Assembly (NCBI RefSeq): GCF_015999465.1
Contig: NZ_CP065534.1
Span: 2,356,001-2,420,000 of the forward strand
Length of the DNA stretch: 64,000 bases
Source: Lonsdalea populi
GTDB taxonomy: Bacteria; Pseudomonadota; Gammaproteobacteria; Enterobacterales; Enterobacteriaceae
Direction of reading: 5' to 3'
The position numbers and the translations under genes are program-made. Shown piece by piece: positions 11,183 to 20,793 of this stretch (within the stretch, counting starts at the first letter, position 1; every line of letters begins with the position of its first letter). The notes below the pieces were generated by a model. The model was not told the origin of the DNA. It ran no database searches and saw only the letters and a program-made list of their open reading frames with translations.

Positions 11183-12325
11183 TTATATATACGCTTTCTG
11201 ATACGCTCTTTTTTCAGCGAACTGAAGAACGACTCTGCTACGGCATTGACGCTCCTCTGTCAAGATCGGGCGATTGGCATAGGCGAGGTCCGATAAAATC
11301 AACGGATAGAGTTCACGGACGATGTCACGTTCTAGGCATCTTAGTATCTCTTTGGTCGATAGCCCTTCACGAGTTCGTCTGTCGACATAGGTTCTTGTGC
11401 GCGGATCACTTCGCATACGCACAAGGGCTATGGTCCACAGAGCATTGTTTGCTTCACGTGAGCCGCCACGGTTTAATCTGTGCCTGACTGTTTTTCCTGA
11501 TGATGCTGGTAACGGATTTACGCCACAGAGCGATGCCAGGGCCGCTTCATTTTTTAAACGTTCGGGGTTATCGCCTGCAACTGCCAGCAGCGTTGCAGCT
11601 GTATGTGGACCTACACCAAACTGACTACGAAGGTTACTGGCATATTTGCGGGTCAGTTTATCGAGTGATTCGTCCAGTTCATTCAGCTCTTCAGTCAGGG
11701 CCATCCACCGCTTCGCGAGGCTTCGAAGCGTGCTGCACAGGGCTATACGCAATGGAGAGTGCTCTGACACTTCGCTGTTAATGCAGGCGGCTATGCACTC
11801 ATGTGGTTTCGATTTCCAGAGTTTGTCGCGAACATCCTGCGGTGCACTAACCAGCAACGCACGAAGCTGATTAATCGCCTGCGTGCGGGCTTTGACTGCA
11901 CTACGCCGGGCAACGCTAATAATCCGAAGAGCTTCACACGCGCCGGACTGCATTTTTGGTATGGCCTTGCTACTCCCCGATAGCACCGTACGGGCGGCAT
12001 TCTCTGCATCCAGTGGATCTGATTTCCCTTCAAGACGACGTTTTGAGCGATTTGGCCGGTTAACTTCAACCACATAAATGCCATTCTTAATGAGATAACG
12101 TGTTAATGCAGCACCATAGGTTCCGGTTCCTTCGATACCTGCTCGTTCGAGTCCCCCAAAAGAACGTGCCCAATCAAGTAGTTCCAGATAGCCCGCTTGA
12201 TTTGTTTGAATAATGAGAGCTCCAAGCAGTCTACCTGCTTGGCTGATAACAGCACCGACATGAATATCAAGGCGTGTATCGACACCCAGGATCACGCTTT
12301 CAGAAGATTGATGGTCATTTTGCAT
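11183..12325 (-). CDS. IS110-family transposase (bridge-RNA type recombinase)
   Basis: The protein has an N-terminal RuvC-like DEDD domain (VILGVDTRLDIHVGAVI with the first Asp, GIEGTGTYGAAL with Glu, KSDPLDAENAA with the paired Asp residues) and the C-terminal Transposase_20 region (QFGVGPHTAATLLAVAGDNPERL and SLCGVNPLPASSGKT), where the catalytic Ser lies. The start at 12325 (MQNDHQSSESVILGVD) fits the family better than the longer frame. The frame has no stop codon within the element itself: it runs through the element's end into the IS3 sequence for about 20 residues and stops at 11183. Related enzymes use a non-coding RNA to pair target and donor DNA. Confidence 0.85.
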   Translation of the reverse strand: MQNDHQSSESVILGVDTRLDIHVGAVISQAGRLLGALIIQTNQAGYLELLDWARSFGGLERAGIEGTGTYGAALTRYLIKNGIYVVEVNRPNRSKRRLEGKSDPLDAENAARTVLSGSSKAIPKMQSGACEALRIISVARRSAVKARTQAINQLRALLVSAPQDVRDKLWKSKPHECIAACINSEVSEHSPLRIALCSTLRSLAKRWMALTEELNELDESLDKLTRKYASNLRSQFGVGPHTAATLLAVAGDNPERLKNEAALASLCGVNPLPASSGKTVRHRLNRGGSREANNALWTIALVRMRSDPRTRTYVDRRTREGLSTKEILRCLERDIVRELYPLILSDLAYANRPILTEERQCRSRVVLQFAEKRAYQKAYI

Positions 12326-12535
12326 GGTTTGCCCCCAGCGATTGGTAGCACAACCATCCCCATCGCAGGACAGGACACTCGGGATGCAGCACAAAGCTCC
12401 TATTAGGTCACAAACGCTGGGCCCGGTTATGCCCGGGAAATACCAGAATCGGACGACAGGTCAATACAAAGGCATTTGGGCCAATCCCAGCACGGGTCAG
12501 TCCGATCCGGTACTTGAAAGTATATTAGAATGAGT
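11248..12535 (-). mobile_element. IS110-family insertion inside IS3 orfB
   Basis: The borders were set by comparing the two sides of the break with uninterrupted orfB sequence, which reads CTGCTGGGATAATGC in the related remnant at 52268. The left side ends GCTGGGAT at about 12536 and the right side resumes AATGCCGTAGC at 11247. There are no terminal inverted repeats, as expected for this family. The size of about 1,288 bp equals the length difference between IS3 copies 1 and 2. Confidence 0.8.
12326..12535 (-). ncRNA. Candidate bridge RNA region of the IS110-family element
   Basis: About 210 bases lie between the left end of the element and the transposase start, the place where IS110-group elements encode their bridge RNA. 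The octamer GCTGGGAT, identical to the target immediately left of the insertion, recurs here (12484-12491 on the complementary strand). AATGCC, identical to the target just right of the insertion, recurs seven bases further on (12471-12476). The first is in the sense expected for a left target guide. The second is not the complement that a right guide would need, so only part of the model fits. Confidence 0.45.
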
Positions 12536-13200
12536 ATCCCAGCAGTTGCCGCGCCGGCTCATGCTCGGCGCAAGGTTGTTAGCCCGGCAGAAGCGTCGCC
12601 AGTCGTCGCTGCCATACTGGCTGCCTTGATCGCTATGTACTATCACCTCACTTTCCGGTTTTCGCCGCCATACCGCCATCATTAGTGCGTCCAGCGCCAG
12701 TTCTCGTGACAGCGTTGGTTTCATTGACCAGCCCACCACGTTACGGGCAAAGAGGTCGATAACCACCGCCAGATACAACCAGCCTTGCCAGGTACGGATA
12801 TAGGTGATATCCGTTACCCAGACCTGATTGGGTTTCACCACGGTAAACTGCCTCTGCACGTGATTAGGGGCAACGACAGAAGGCCTGCCGGCTATGCGGC
12901 GTGGAGCTTTATAACCGCGAACGGCTTTTATCCGGTTCCGTTGCATGATACGTCCCACCCGGTTTTTACCACAGCTTTCCCCGATTTCGTTCAGATCGCC
13001 GTGAACCCGCCGGTAGCCGTATACGCCGCCGCTCAGCGCATACGAATCTCGGATAAGCGTCAGCAGGCGTTGGTTGTCTTTGTCGCGAGCGGAGACAGGG
13101 TTATGCAGCCACGCATAGAACCCGGCCCGTGCGACGTTCAGTACCCGACACATCTTCATGACACCCCATACAGCGCGGTGCTCATTGATAAAGCGGTACT

Positions 13201-13485
13201 TTAGTCGGGCTCCCTTGCCAAGTACCGCGCGGCCTTTTTCAGGATATCTCGTCCTTCTTCAGTGCGTTTCAGCTGCGCCCGAAGCTTTAGGATCTCGCTT
13301 TTGGCTTCCAGCAGGTCACGAGCATGCTGTTCGCTGTTATCCGGTTTGATGGCGCGCAACCGCTTGTAAAGGCTATGCGCTGAAACGCCCAAGCGGTCGG
13401 AAACTTCAACAACGGAATAGCCACGTTCAGTGATCTGACGGACAGCCTCTTCTTTAAATTCAGGTGTAAATCGTGGTGTGCCCAT
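13201..13485 (-). CDS. IS3-family transposase orfA (copy 1)
   Basis: The 94-residue protein starts MGTPRFTPEFKEEAVRQITERGY and has the IS3 OrfA helix-turn-helix (VVEVSDRLGVSAHSLYKRL), followed by a leucine-rich helix (LLEAKSEILKLRAQLKRTEE) for dimerisation. It differs from copy 2 at two visible positions (YKR versus YKW, EEG versus EEE). In intact elements it is joined to OrfB by a programmed frameshift. Confidence 0.88.
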   Translation of the reverse strand: MGTPRFTPEFKEEAVRQITERGYSVVEVSDRLGVSAHSLYKRLRAIKPDNSEQHARDLLEAKSEILKLRAQLKRTEEGRDILKKAARYLAREPD

Positions 13486-13543
13486 ACGCTTCTCCTATGC
13501 TCAAACTATAGGGCAGGATCCTCTACCGGGTGGGGTCAGTCCA

Positions 13544-13985
13544 TTATTTAACGTCGTTGATGACTTTAATCGGGAAGCGCTGACCATCGAAGTTGATTTG
13601 AATATACCGGCTCATCGTGTTGTGCGCATTCTTGAACGATATAAGTGCAGAACGAGGCTACCCGGCTTTTATACGAAGTGATAATGGGCCAGAGCTCACC
13701 GCCGCAGCCTTAGCCGAATGGGCAGAACGCCACGGTGTGATACTCGATTTTATTCAGCCCGGAAAGCCGATGCAGAACGGATTTATCGAGCGATTTAATA
13801 AAACGCTGCGAACAGAAATACTCGATATGTATTTGTTCAGAACCTTGTCTGAAGTGCGCGAACTCACAGAGGACTGGCGCACAGAATATAACGAGGAACG
13901 CCCACATAGCTCACTGGGTGATATGCCACCCGTTATCTATGCGCGGCAAAAACTGGCCGGAGATCCTTATTGGCGGTGGTACTAA
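13544..13985 (+). pseudogene. Older IS3-family orfB remnant, frameshifted and truncated
   Basis: The frame opens mid-gene with FNVVDDFNREALTIEVDLN, loses frame near 13650, and continues as RGYPAFIRSDNGPELTAAAL through RPHSSLGDMPPVIYARQ to a stop at 13985. The DDE Asp in the N-terminal part, the second Asp (RSDNGPE) and the Glu (FIERFNKTLRTE) are recognisable. The 5' side was removed when IS3 copy 1 came to lie next to it. Its right end, near 14003, cuts into an integrase gene. Confidence 0.8.
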
Positions 13986-13997
13986 AAACCGGAGGGA

Positions 13998-14161
13998 CTA
14001 CACAGCGACATGCGCTTCTGCTTGCCAGCCCAATAGTAACGATAGTGCCAGGTCTTGCCTCCGGTCGGAGAGACCACGAGGGAGAGGCCGTCGATATCGC
14101 TGCCGGTGTAAGCCTTGCCGGTCGCCTTGGCGTTCCGGGCGGCCATATCTGACAGTGCCAT
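13998..14161 (-). pseudogene. P4-type integrase, N-terminal fragment
   Basis: From the start at 14161 the translation reads MALSDMAARNAKATGKAYTG and goes on with DGLSLVVSPTGGKTWHYRYYWAGKQKRMSL, the N-terminal arm-binding domain (DUF4102) of P4-family tyrosine recombinases. It breaks at the IS remnant after about 53 residues, so the catalytic domain is gone. It points away from the tRNA-Gly gene about 230 bases away, suggesting that an island once used that tRNA as its attachment site. Confidence 0.78.
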
Positions 14162-14299
14162 GCTCCAGCTCCTGAACTATGAGTCAGGACTAGATACTTG
14201 TCTCGTTGACCTCGCTCCTCCAGCAACAAAGCGGAAAGCACCTCACCCATATTCATGGACTTAAAAATGGACTTAAAAGTCCCAGATGTTGGCGGTTTC

Positions 14300-14373
14300 C
14301 AGTGGACGTCACTGGAATGAAAAAAGGGCCAAAAGGCCCTTTTTTCAACGGCTTGCAGACTTCAGTGGACGTC
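14300..14373. repeat. Direct repeats CAGTGGACGTC near tRNA-Gly
   Basis: CAGTGGACGTC occurs at 14300-14310 and again at 14363-14373. The first copy is part of a perfect hairpin-forming sequence, TTCCAGTG and CACTGGAA around GACGT. Lying between the integrase fragment and the tRNA, these are plausible integrase arm sites left from the lost element. Confidence 0.45.
14320..14345. terminator. Bidirectional rho-independent terminator
   Basis: AAAAAAGGGCC and GGCCCTTTTTT are exact complements separated by AAAA, giving a GC stem with a T-run on both strands. It lies just past the tRNA-Gly transcript, which reads leftward. Confidence 0.8.
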
Positions 14374-14387
14374 TACAGAACCTAAAT

Positions 14388-14463
<76 letters not shown>

Positions 14464-14603
14464 ATAACAGACTGACTTTATCTGTTAAAGTGACTTACAA
14501 GACGAGCTTGCTGTCGATGCGGTGCATTCTACTGACCTATCGCGTCGAGTCAATAAAATTGACTGCAAGGATGACTCGCTCGCTGATTCTTGCGCCAGTT
14601 CGG

Positions 14604-15152
14604 TCAATGTTCGAACAGATCGTACCGGGAAGCGTTCAAATATTGGAACATCGACCAGAAAGTTAACACCGCAGCCACGTACAACGCCGCAACGCCAACG
14701 CCTTGGACCCACATGTCGGGACGCCACAGCAAAGCAAACAGCGCCAGCATTTGGGCCGTAGTTTTCACTTTGCCGATCCAAGACACAGCCACACTGCTCC
14801 GTTTTCCAATCTCCGCCATCCACTCACGCAGGGCGGAAATGATGATTTCACGCGCAATCATCGTCGCGGCAGGCAATGTGATCCACCAGGAATGGTAATG
14901 CTCGGCGACTAAAACCAAGGCGACGGCAACCATCACTTTGTCCGCTACCGGGTCAAGAAAAGCCCCAAAGCGGGTCGTTTGTTTCCAACGACGCGCCAAA
15001 AAACCATCAAACCAGTCAGTGACCGCCGCGCCGACGAAAATAACGGCGCAAGCCAGAGGTGCCCAGGCGACAGGAAGATAGAACGCCAGCACAAAGAAGG
15101 GAATTAATGCAACGCGAAACAGGGTAAGCCACGTAGGTATATTAAATTGCAT
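14604..15152 (-). CDS. pgsA: CDP-diacylglycerol-glycerol-3-phosphate 3-phosphatidyltransferase
   Basis: This inner-membrane enzyme makes phosphatidylglycerol phosphate, the committed step towards phosphatidylglycerol and cardiolipin. The 182-residue product begins [20 protein letters not shown]. It has the CDP-alcohol phosphotransferase signature [27 protein letters not shown], with the conserved DGxxAR...GxxxDxxxD pattern at about residues 46-68, plus several hydrophobic helices. It lies between uvrC and tRNA-Gly as in E. coli, 59 bases downstream of uvrC, and is probably read from the uvrY-uvrC promoter. Confidence 0.96.
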   Translation of the reverse strand: MQFNIPTWLTLFRVALIPFFVLAFYLPVAWAPLACAVIFVGAAVTDWFDGFLARRWKQTTRFGAFLDPVADKVMVAVALVLVAEHYHSWWITLPAATMIAREIIISALREWMAEIGKRSSVAVSWIGKVKTTAQMLALFALLWRPDMWVQGVGVAALYVAAVLTFWSMFQYLNASRYDLFEH

Positions 15153-15211
15153 AGTTCTTTTGATAACTGTCTGGCCGGAGTGGGTATTGTGAGTATGTTG
15201 CTACATTGTCC

Positions 15212-17050
15212 CTAGTGTTTCAATGCATAGTAAATTTTTTCTGCCAAAGCTGAAGAAATGCCCGGCACATTAGCAATTTCTTCGATGCTGGCATTTTGAA
15301 GCGGTTGCAGCCCGCCCATATACTTTAGCAACGTTTGACGACGCTTAGGCCCCACCCCCTCGATCAATTCCAGACTACTGGTATTTCTGACCTTGGCTCT
15401 TTTCTTCCGATGGCCGGAGATAGCGTGATCGTGGGAATCATCGCGAATATGCTGGATAACATGCAGCGCAGGCGAGTCGGGCGGTAAGGCAATACCCTCT
15501 CCCGTCGCCTCGAGAAAAAGTGTTTCCAACCCAGCTTTTCGATCGCTTCCTTTCGCAACGCCGAGAAGCAGCGGCCTGGTTTTATCCCAGGAAACATGCA
15601 GTTCATCGAACACGGCTTTCGCCTGCCCCAACTGCCCTTTCCCGCCATCGATAACAACAACATCCGGGATTTTACTGTCATCCAACGCCTTACCATAACG
15701 CCGTTTTAATACCTGCGTCATCGCCGCATAGTCATCGCCTGGGGTGATGCCGGTAATATTATAGCGTCGATACTCAGAACGAAGCGGTCCATTCGCGTCG
15801 AAGACCACACAAGAAGCGACCGTTTGCTCCCCCATCGTATGGCTGATATCGAAACACTCCATTCTTTTGATTTCAGGCAGTTGTAGAACGTTAGCTAACG
15901 CAGACAAACGCCGGTGAATTGTCGATTGTTGAGAAAGTTTGCTGACCAGCGCCGTATTGGCATTAGTTCGCGCCAGTTTGAGATAACGAGCGCGGTCACC
16001 GCGCGGTCGGGTTTGAATCTGCACTTTGCGTCCAGCGATTTCGGTCAACGAATCCGTCAAGAGCTGTTGCTCCGGCAGAGAGAAATCCAACAGGACCTCC
16101 GTAGGCAGCGTCCGGGAAATGCTTCCCTGAAGGTAAAATTGCCCCACGAATGTTTGTACGACCTCAGCCAGTTCAGTTCCTGCCGGAATTTTAGGGAAAT
16201 AACTGCGGCTGCCTAGCACCTTGCCCTGACGAACGAACAAAACATGCACGCAGGCCAAGCCCGCATCGAAGGCTACGCCGATAACGTCGAGATCTTCACC
16301 ATCTCCGGCACCTGAAACAAACTGCTTTTCCGTAACCCGACGTACTGACTGGATTTGGTCGCGTATCCGCGCCGCTTCTTCAAAGTTCAGCGCCTGGCTT
16401 ACAGCTTCCATCTGGGCTATCAGACGCGTCAATACCTGCTGGTCTTTTCCCAGCAAGAACAATCGGACGTATTCCACCTGCTGACCGTACTCTTCATCGC
16501 TGACCAGCCCAGAGACACAGGGCCCGAGACAACGACCAATCTGATATTGCAGACACGGACGCGTGCGGTTGCGATAAACGCTATCTTCACACTGGCGAAT
16601 GGGAAAGAGTTTTTGCAGCAGCATCAAGGTTTCGCGTACCGCATTCCCATTGGGGAAAGGCCCAAAATATTCGCCTTTCGCATGCTTGCCACCGCGATGG
16701 ATGGCTATCCGGGGATGTTTATCAGAGCTCAGGAAGATCAGCGGATAGGATTTATCATCGCGTAACAGCACGTTGTAGCGAGGTTGGTAACGCTTGATGT
16801 AGGTATGTTCGAGCAGTAAGGCTTCCGTCTCGGTGTGCGTGATAGTCACATCGATCTGGTGTATGCATTTGACGAGCGCCTCCGTCTTACGGCTACCCAC
16901 GTTGCGACGGAAGTAACTAGAAAGACGCTTTTTCAGGTCCTTCGCCTTACCCACATAGATAACCGTATCGGTGGCGTCATACATACGGTAAACGCCTGGC
17001 TGGCTGGTTACCGTTTTTAGAAACGCCGGAGCATCAAAGCTTTCACTCAC
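15212..17050 (-). CDS. uvrC: UvrABC excision nuclease subunit C
   Basis: UvrC makes the two cuts on either side of a DNA lesion in nucleotide excision repair. The 612-residue protein has the N-terminal GIY-YIG nuclease ([25 protein letters not shown], residues 19-43), a cluster of cysteines around [13 protein letters not shown], the UVR motif [13 protein letters not shown] (about 210-222), the RNase H-like second nuclease ([15 protein letters not shown] and [10 protein letters not shown] with the catalytic Asp residues), and C-terminal helix-hairpin-helix repeats. Length and domains match E. coli. Its start overlaps the end of uvrY by eight bases, so translation is coupled. Confidence 0.97.
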   Translation of the reverse strand: MSESFDAPAFLKTVTSQPGVYRMYDATDTVIYVGKAKDLKKRLSSYFRRNVGSRKTEALVKCIHQIDVTITHTETEALLLEHTYIKRYQPRYNVLLRDDKSYPLIFLSSDKHPRIAIHRGGKHAKGEYFGPFPNGNAVRETLMLLQKLFPIRQCEDSVYRNRTRPCLQYQIGRCLGPCVSGLVSDEEYGQQVEYVRLFLLGKDQQVLTRLIAQMEAVSQALNFEEAARIRDQIQSVRRVTEKQFVSGAGDGEDLDVIGVAFDAGLACVHVLFVRQGKVLGSRSYFPKIPAGTELAEVVQTFVGQFYLQGSISRTLPTEVLLDFSLPEQQLLTDSLTEIAGRKVQIQTRPRGDRARYLKLARTNANTALVSKLSQQSTIHRRLSALANVLQLPEIKRMECFDISHTMGEQTVASCVVFDANGPLRSEYRRYNITGITPGDDYAAMTQVLKRRYGKALDDSKIPDVVVIDGGKGQLGQAKAVFDELHVSWDKTRPLLLGVAKGSDRKAGLETLFLEATGEGIALPPDSPALHVIQHIRDDSHDHAISGHRKKRAKVRNTSSLELIEGVGPKRRQTLLKYMGGLQPLQNASIEEIANVPGISSALAEKIYYALKH

Positions 17051-17699
17051 TACTGGTCAACGTCTCCGCATTAAAAAGACCGTGCCGGATGGCAAGGTGG
17101 GTTAACTCCACGTCCCCGCTGATATTCAGTTTGCTGAACATTCGATAACGATAACTGTTAACCGTTTTAGGACTGAGGTTGAGTTTATCTGAAATCTCGA
17201 CCACTTTCTGCCCCTTAGTGATCATCAGCATAATCTGTAATTCGCGGTCGGAAAGGCATTCCAGGGGAGTTTTTGTTTGCGGAGCCAATTGGCTCAGCGC
17301 CATCTGCTGAGCAATGTCGGATGCGATGTAACGTTTCCCAGCGTGAACCGAGCGGATGGCGCAGATCACTTCCTGAGGCGTCGCGCCCTTACTCAAATAA
17401 CCTGCCGCACCGGCCTGCATAACCTTGGTCGGCAGAGGACTCTCTGTATAAATAGTCAGCATGATGACTTTTATTTCAGGGGAAAATCGCACGATTTTGC
17501 GTGTTGCTTCCAGACCGCCGATACCGGGCATGTTCATGTCCATCAGAACAACATCCACGCTATTGTTGCGACACCACTTGGCCGCATCCTCACCACACGC
17601 GGCCTCTCCTACCACTTTGAGACCTTTGATGTCGTCGAGAATGCGCCGTATCCCTGCCCGCACCAATTCGTGGTCATCAACAAGAAAAACGCTAATCAA
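17043..17699 (-). CDS. uvrY: UvrY/GacA response regulator
   Basis: UvrY (called GacA or ExpA in soft-rot bacteria) is the response regulator of the BarA sensor kinase and drives transcription of the CsrB-type small RNAs that control carbon storage and virulence. The receiver domain has [10 protein letters not shown] and the phospho-acceptor Asp in [16 protein letters not shown]. The LuxR-type helix-turn-helix is at the C-terminus ([22 protein letters not shown]). The best start is a TTG at 17699: GGAG lies eight bases upstream and the product then begins as [10 protein letters not shown], like the E. coli protein. A longer TTG start at 17714 would lack a ribosome site. Confidence 0.95.
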   Translation of the reverse strand: MISVFLVDDHELVRAGIRRILDDIKGLKVVGEAACGEDAAKWCRNNSVDVVLMDMNMPGIGGLEATRKIVRFSPEIKVIMLTIYTESPLPTKVMQAGAAGYLSKGATPQEVICAIRSVHAGKRYIASDIAQQMALSQLAPQTKTPLECLSDRELQIMLMITKGQKVVEISDKLNLSPKTVNSYRYRMFSKLNISGDVELTHLAIRHGLFNAETLTSSE

Positions 17700-18325
17700 A
17701 GAACAATTCTCCAAAAAGAGAGTAACACTTAAAATTGCTAATTCCCGTGGTGATACTCTGTGGCTTAATTACAATGAATACACTTTTCCATCAAAAATGT
17801 ATTTTTATTGGCTATTTGTAATAGATTGCATATTAGTTAAATGTGCTCGCGACCTTAACAGCAATCTGTTTAGCTACGATACAGTATGAGTATTACAAAA
17901 ACCGGATTTTTAAGAAAAAGAAGACTATTGTTACCTTAAAATAAAAAACAATGCCAAATCAACATATTAAGAACAACCTTTCTCCATATAATATGTTGCG
18001 ACGCCGCCTAGGGAAGGATTATAGCCGTAGTTGTGCCTCAGGGCGACTATTTTCTACAGCATAAAGTGCATCCTAAAAATACCAAAATAGTGCCATTCAT
18101 ATACATTTTTCCTGTATTTGAGTTGAAAAGTACATTTATAAAAAATAGCCACCAGCGAAATAATATCCGTAATTCCATATATTAGAATATGGCTATTTTT
18201 TATCTAAAACCGTACTGCGATTACCTATGTTATAATATGGCCCAAATTTTTGGCATGTCGGTCATTTGAACTCTTGGCGACATAACATATCAATCTTACT
18301 GGACTTATCTTTATAAGGAGCAAAA
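17700..18325. other. Divergent uvrY/yecF intergenic region
   Basis: This AT-rich region of about 625 bases holds the promoters of uvrY-uvrC-pgsA and yecF. An 11-bp inverted repeat, AAAAATAGCCA at 18141-18151 and TGGCTATTTTT at 18190-18200, could act as a terminator in either direction, which would fit a small transcript between the two genes. No protein gene is supported. Confidence 0.5.
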
Positions 18326-18550
18326 ATGAATAAGGCCGATTTTTCGACAGAAACCTCTGTTGAAGCTCTAGCGCATGAAATTACCTGTCTAAAAGCTATA
18401 CTAACGCTGTTGCTGAAATCCATCGGTCAGACCGATGCTGGTAAGGTGATGGTGAGAATGGAAAAATATATCGATCAGTTGGAAGACCAAAACCAGTCGG
18501 ATGTTCTTAGTCATACGATGAAACAAATTAAAACGGTATATCGCAGATAG
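18326..18550 (+). CDS. yecF: YecF-family small protein (DUF2594)
   Basis: The 74-residue protein begins MNKADFSTETSVEALAHEITCLKAILTLLL and ends KTVYRR. It aligns over its full length with E. coli YecF, which lies beside uvrY there as well. The function is unknown. AAGGAG precedes the start by about six bases. The sequence is predicted to be mostly helical and has no signal peptide. Confidence 0.9.
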   Translation: MNKADFSTETSVEALAHEITCLKAILTLLLKSIGQTDAGKVMVRMEKYIDQLEDQNQSDVLSHTMKQIKTVYRR

Positions 18551-18843
18551 CGCTCTCCTGCCGATCAGTATCTGCCGATCGGCAAGATATCCTTAACTTC
18601 TAAACGACTTATACATAAAGAACCCCTATGCATATTTACCCATCGTATCCTAAGCAAGACGTTCACTTTTATATGCACCGAAACCTGTCAATTGATTTCT
18701 TATGTGTTTAACATTCCGGGCACATATAAGAAATAAATTTATTAAAATGATAATCAAAATTTAACTATAACAGGAAGTTTAGTTTATCTTTAATGAAAGA
18801 AGTTGAATGCGGTACAGAAAAATACGGAGTGTTAGAAGAGTGT

Positions 18844-18919
<76 letters not shown>

Positions 18920-19266
18920 AACGGGGACGGATTATTACCTCCCCGATGACTTCTGTCAAATGGTTATTATTATTTTTGTGCCAAAAAACTAAAAAAAATT
19001 GAATTGATGATCAATGACATTATGGCTGGTCTCTCCCCCCAGAGACATCACTTAATATTGGAGACAGATCCGAATTTTGACTGCTATTATTTTCGCCTGT
19101 CTGAACATTATTTCGTCATGCATAAATCACCACATGTTCCCCCTAATAAGCATCTGTAAGCATCGTCATTACAATGTGATATTATTGTCCGCTTTCAATA
19201 AGAAAAGCCAAAAGCCACTCAAGAGCTCAACAAAACATCACGGATAAAAACAGGAAACACACTTGA
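18920..19266. other. Upstream region of cycA
   Basis: About 350 AT-rich bases between tRNA-Lys and cycA. It must contain the cycA promoter and leader. I see no coding sequence and no clear operator. Confidence 0.4.
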
Positions 19267-20673
19267 ATGTCTGAACAATCCAAAACGGTTAACCAGACCG
19301 CTGCAGTGAAAACGCATGGCGACCTGCGGAGAAACCTAAACAACCGACACATTCAGCTCATTGCTATCGGGGGCGCGATCGGTACCGGTCTTTTCATGGG
19401 GTCGGGAAAAACAATCAGCCTGGCCGGCCCCTCCATCATTTTCGTCTACATGATCATTGGTTTCATGCTGTTCTTTGTTATGAGAGCTATGGGCGAGCTC
19501 TTGCTCTCAAACCTGAACTACAAATCCTTTAGCGATTTCGCTGCGGATTTATTGGGCCCCTGGGCCGGCTTCTTCACCGGCTGGACTTATTGGTTCTGCT
19601 GGGTCGTCACGGGGATCGCCGACGTCGTGGCCATCAGCTCCTACACACAATTCTGGTTCCCCGGATTATCACAATGGATATCGTCTTTATTGTGTGTCCT
19701 GCTCCTGTTGACGTTGAACCTGGCGACGGTAAAACTCTTTGGCGAAATGGAGTTTTGGTTCGCCATGATCAAAATCATCGCCATCGCCGCTCTGATTATC
19801 ATTGGCGCCGGGCTGGTTTTCATGCACTACCCGTCCCCTTCGGGAAATACCGCCTCTTTCACCAACTTGTGGAGCCACGGCGGCATGTTCCCGCAAGGCA
19901 TTATCGGTTTTTTTGCTGGCTTTCAGATAGCGGTGTTTGCCTTTGTCGGCATTGAACTGGTGGGGACTACCGCCGCCGAGACCAAAAACCCAACGGTCGT
20001 TCTGCCACGAGCCATCAACGCTATCCCCATCCGCGTCATCATGTTCTACGTTTTCTCACTAGTGATGATTATGTCGGTGACATCCTGGGATCACATCGCC
20101 CCCGATCGTAGCCCATTCGTTGAGATGTTTATCTTGGTCGGCCTTCCTGCAGCAGCTAGCGTCATCAACTTTGTCGTGCTGACGTCCGCTGCATCCTCGG
20201 CCAATAGCGGCGTATTTTCGACCAGCCGTATGCTGTTCGGGTTGGCCAAACAAGGTGACGCACCGCGACGTTTCGGTGTGCTATCAAAACGCGCCGTTCC
20301 CTCTGCCGGACTGCTTTTCTCTTGCACGTGCATGCTGTCCGGCGTCGTGCTGATTTATCTTATCCCGAACGTGATGACCGTATTTACTTTGGTTACCACC
20401 GTCTCGGCGATACTGTTTATGTTTATCTGGAGCATCATCCTCTGCTCCTATCTCGCCTACAGAAAACAGCGACCGCTACTGCATAAAGAGTCACAATACA
20501 AAATGCCTCTGGGCAAATTGATGTGTTGGGTCTGCCTTGCTTTCTTCGCATTTGTCTTGGTACTGCTGACACTTCAGCCGGATACACGCCAGGCGCTCAT
20601 TGTGACTCCGATATGGTTCCTGGTGCTGACTGTCGTTTACGCTTTTATGAGTAGGAAAAAAGAGCACGCATGA
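19267..20673 (+). CDS. cycA: D-serine/D-alanine/glycine:proton symporter
   Basis: This 468-residue permease of the amino-acid-polyamine family (APC) has about twelve membrane segments. The N-terminal signature RRNLNNRHIQLIAIGGAIGTGLFMGSG is that of CycA-like transporters, and long blocks match E. coli CycA (for instance AGFQIAVFAFVGIELVGTTAAETK and NFVVLTSAASSANSGVFSTSRM). It imports glycine, D-alanine, D-serine and D-cycloserine. AGGA lies about 15 bases upstream, a rather weak ribosome site. A strong hairpin follows the stop codon. Confidence 0.93.
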   Translation: MSEQSKTVNQTAAVKTHGDLRRNLNNRHIQLIAIGGAIGTGLFMGSGKTISLAGPSIIFVYMIIGFMLFFVMRAMGELLLSNLNYKSFSDFAADLLGPWAGFFTGWTYWFCWVVTGIADVVAISSYTQFWFPGLSQWISSLLCVLLLLTLNLATVKLFGEMEFWFAMIKIIAIAALIIIGAGLVFMHYPSPSGNTASFTNLWSHGGMFPQGIIGFFAGFQIAVFAFVGIELVGTTAAETKNPTVVLPRAINAIPIRVIMFYVFSLVMIMSVTSWDHIAPDRSPFVEMFILVGLPAAASVINFVVLTSAASSANSGVFSTSRMLFGLAKQGDAPRRFGVLSKRAVPSAGLLFSCTCMLSGVVLIYLIPNVMTVFTLVTTVSAILFMFIWSIILCSYLAYRKQRPLLHKESQYKMPLGKLMCWVCLAFFAFVLVLLTLQPDTRQALIVTPIWFLVLTVVYAFMSRKKEHA

Positions 20674-20680
20674 TCCACAA

Positions 20681-20710
20681 CGGCCATGAAAGCCTAACCT
20701 TTCATGGCCG
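20681..20710 (+). terminator. cycA terminator hairpin
   Basis: CGGCCATGAAAG at 20681-20692 and its exact complement at 20699-20710 form a 12-bp stem just after cycA. The T-tract is weak. Confidence 0.65.
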
Positions 20711-20757
20711 ATTTGATATCTGAAGTGATTGTCGTATCAGGTGGGCAACTATAAGCA

Positions 20758-20788
20758 CTGTCAGCAATCTATGATTGCTGACAGTTTT
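20758..20788 (+). terminator. Second hairpin between cycA and nac
   Basis: CTGTCAGCAATC at 20758-20769 and its exact complement at 20773-20784 form a stem followed by TTTTCC. It ends rightward transcription and lies just past the truncated nac, which converges on it. Confidence 0.7.
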
Positions 20789-20793
20789 CCTTT

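Larger units (their letters stand above)
11062..13159 (-). pseudogene. IS3-family transposase orfB, interrupted
   Basis: The N-terminal part reads MKMCRVLNVARAGFYAWL, then HTH_21 and DDE integrase-core features: VTDITYIRTWQGWLYLAVVIDLF with the first Asp and HSDQGSQYGSDDW with the second. The IS110 element breaks the frame just before the stretch that contains the catalytic Glu ([14 protein letters not shown]), which now lies at about 11250-11210. The tail ends PQAFEQASP at 11062. This copy cannot make a working transposase unless the insertion is removed. Confidence 0.85.
11027..13543 (-). mobile_element. IS3-family element (copy 1), split by an IS110-family insertion
   Basis: The ends are inverted repeats TGGACTGACCCC at 11027 and GGGGTCAGTCCA ending at 13543. 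It contains orfA and orfB on the minus strand. The orfB is split after the codons for RRGNCWD by a 1.29-kb IS110-family element. The second copy at 57519-58747 is nearly identical and 1,229 bp long, which fits an unsplit length of about that size. The element begins five bases after the stop codon of the DeoR-type gene. I see no clear target-site duplication, so recombination after insertion is possible. Confidence 0.88.

Noticed and set aside
18576-18587. TGCCGATCGGCA palindrome after yecF
   Set aside because: Could be part of a terminator, but no T-run and no clear loop; too weak to annotate.
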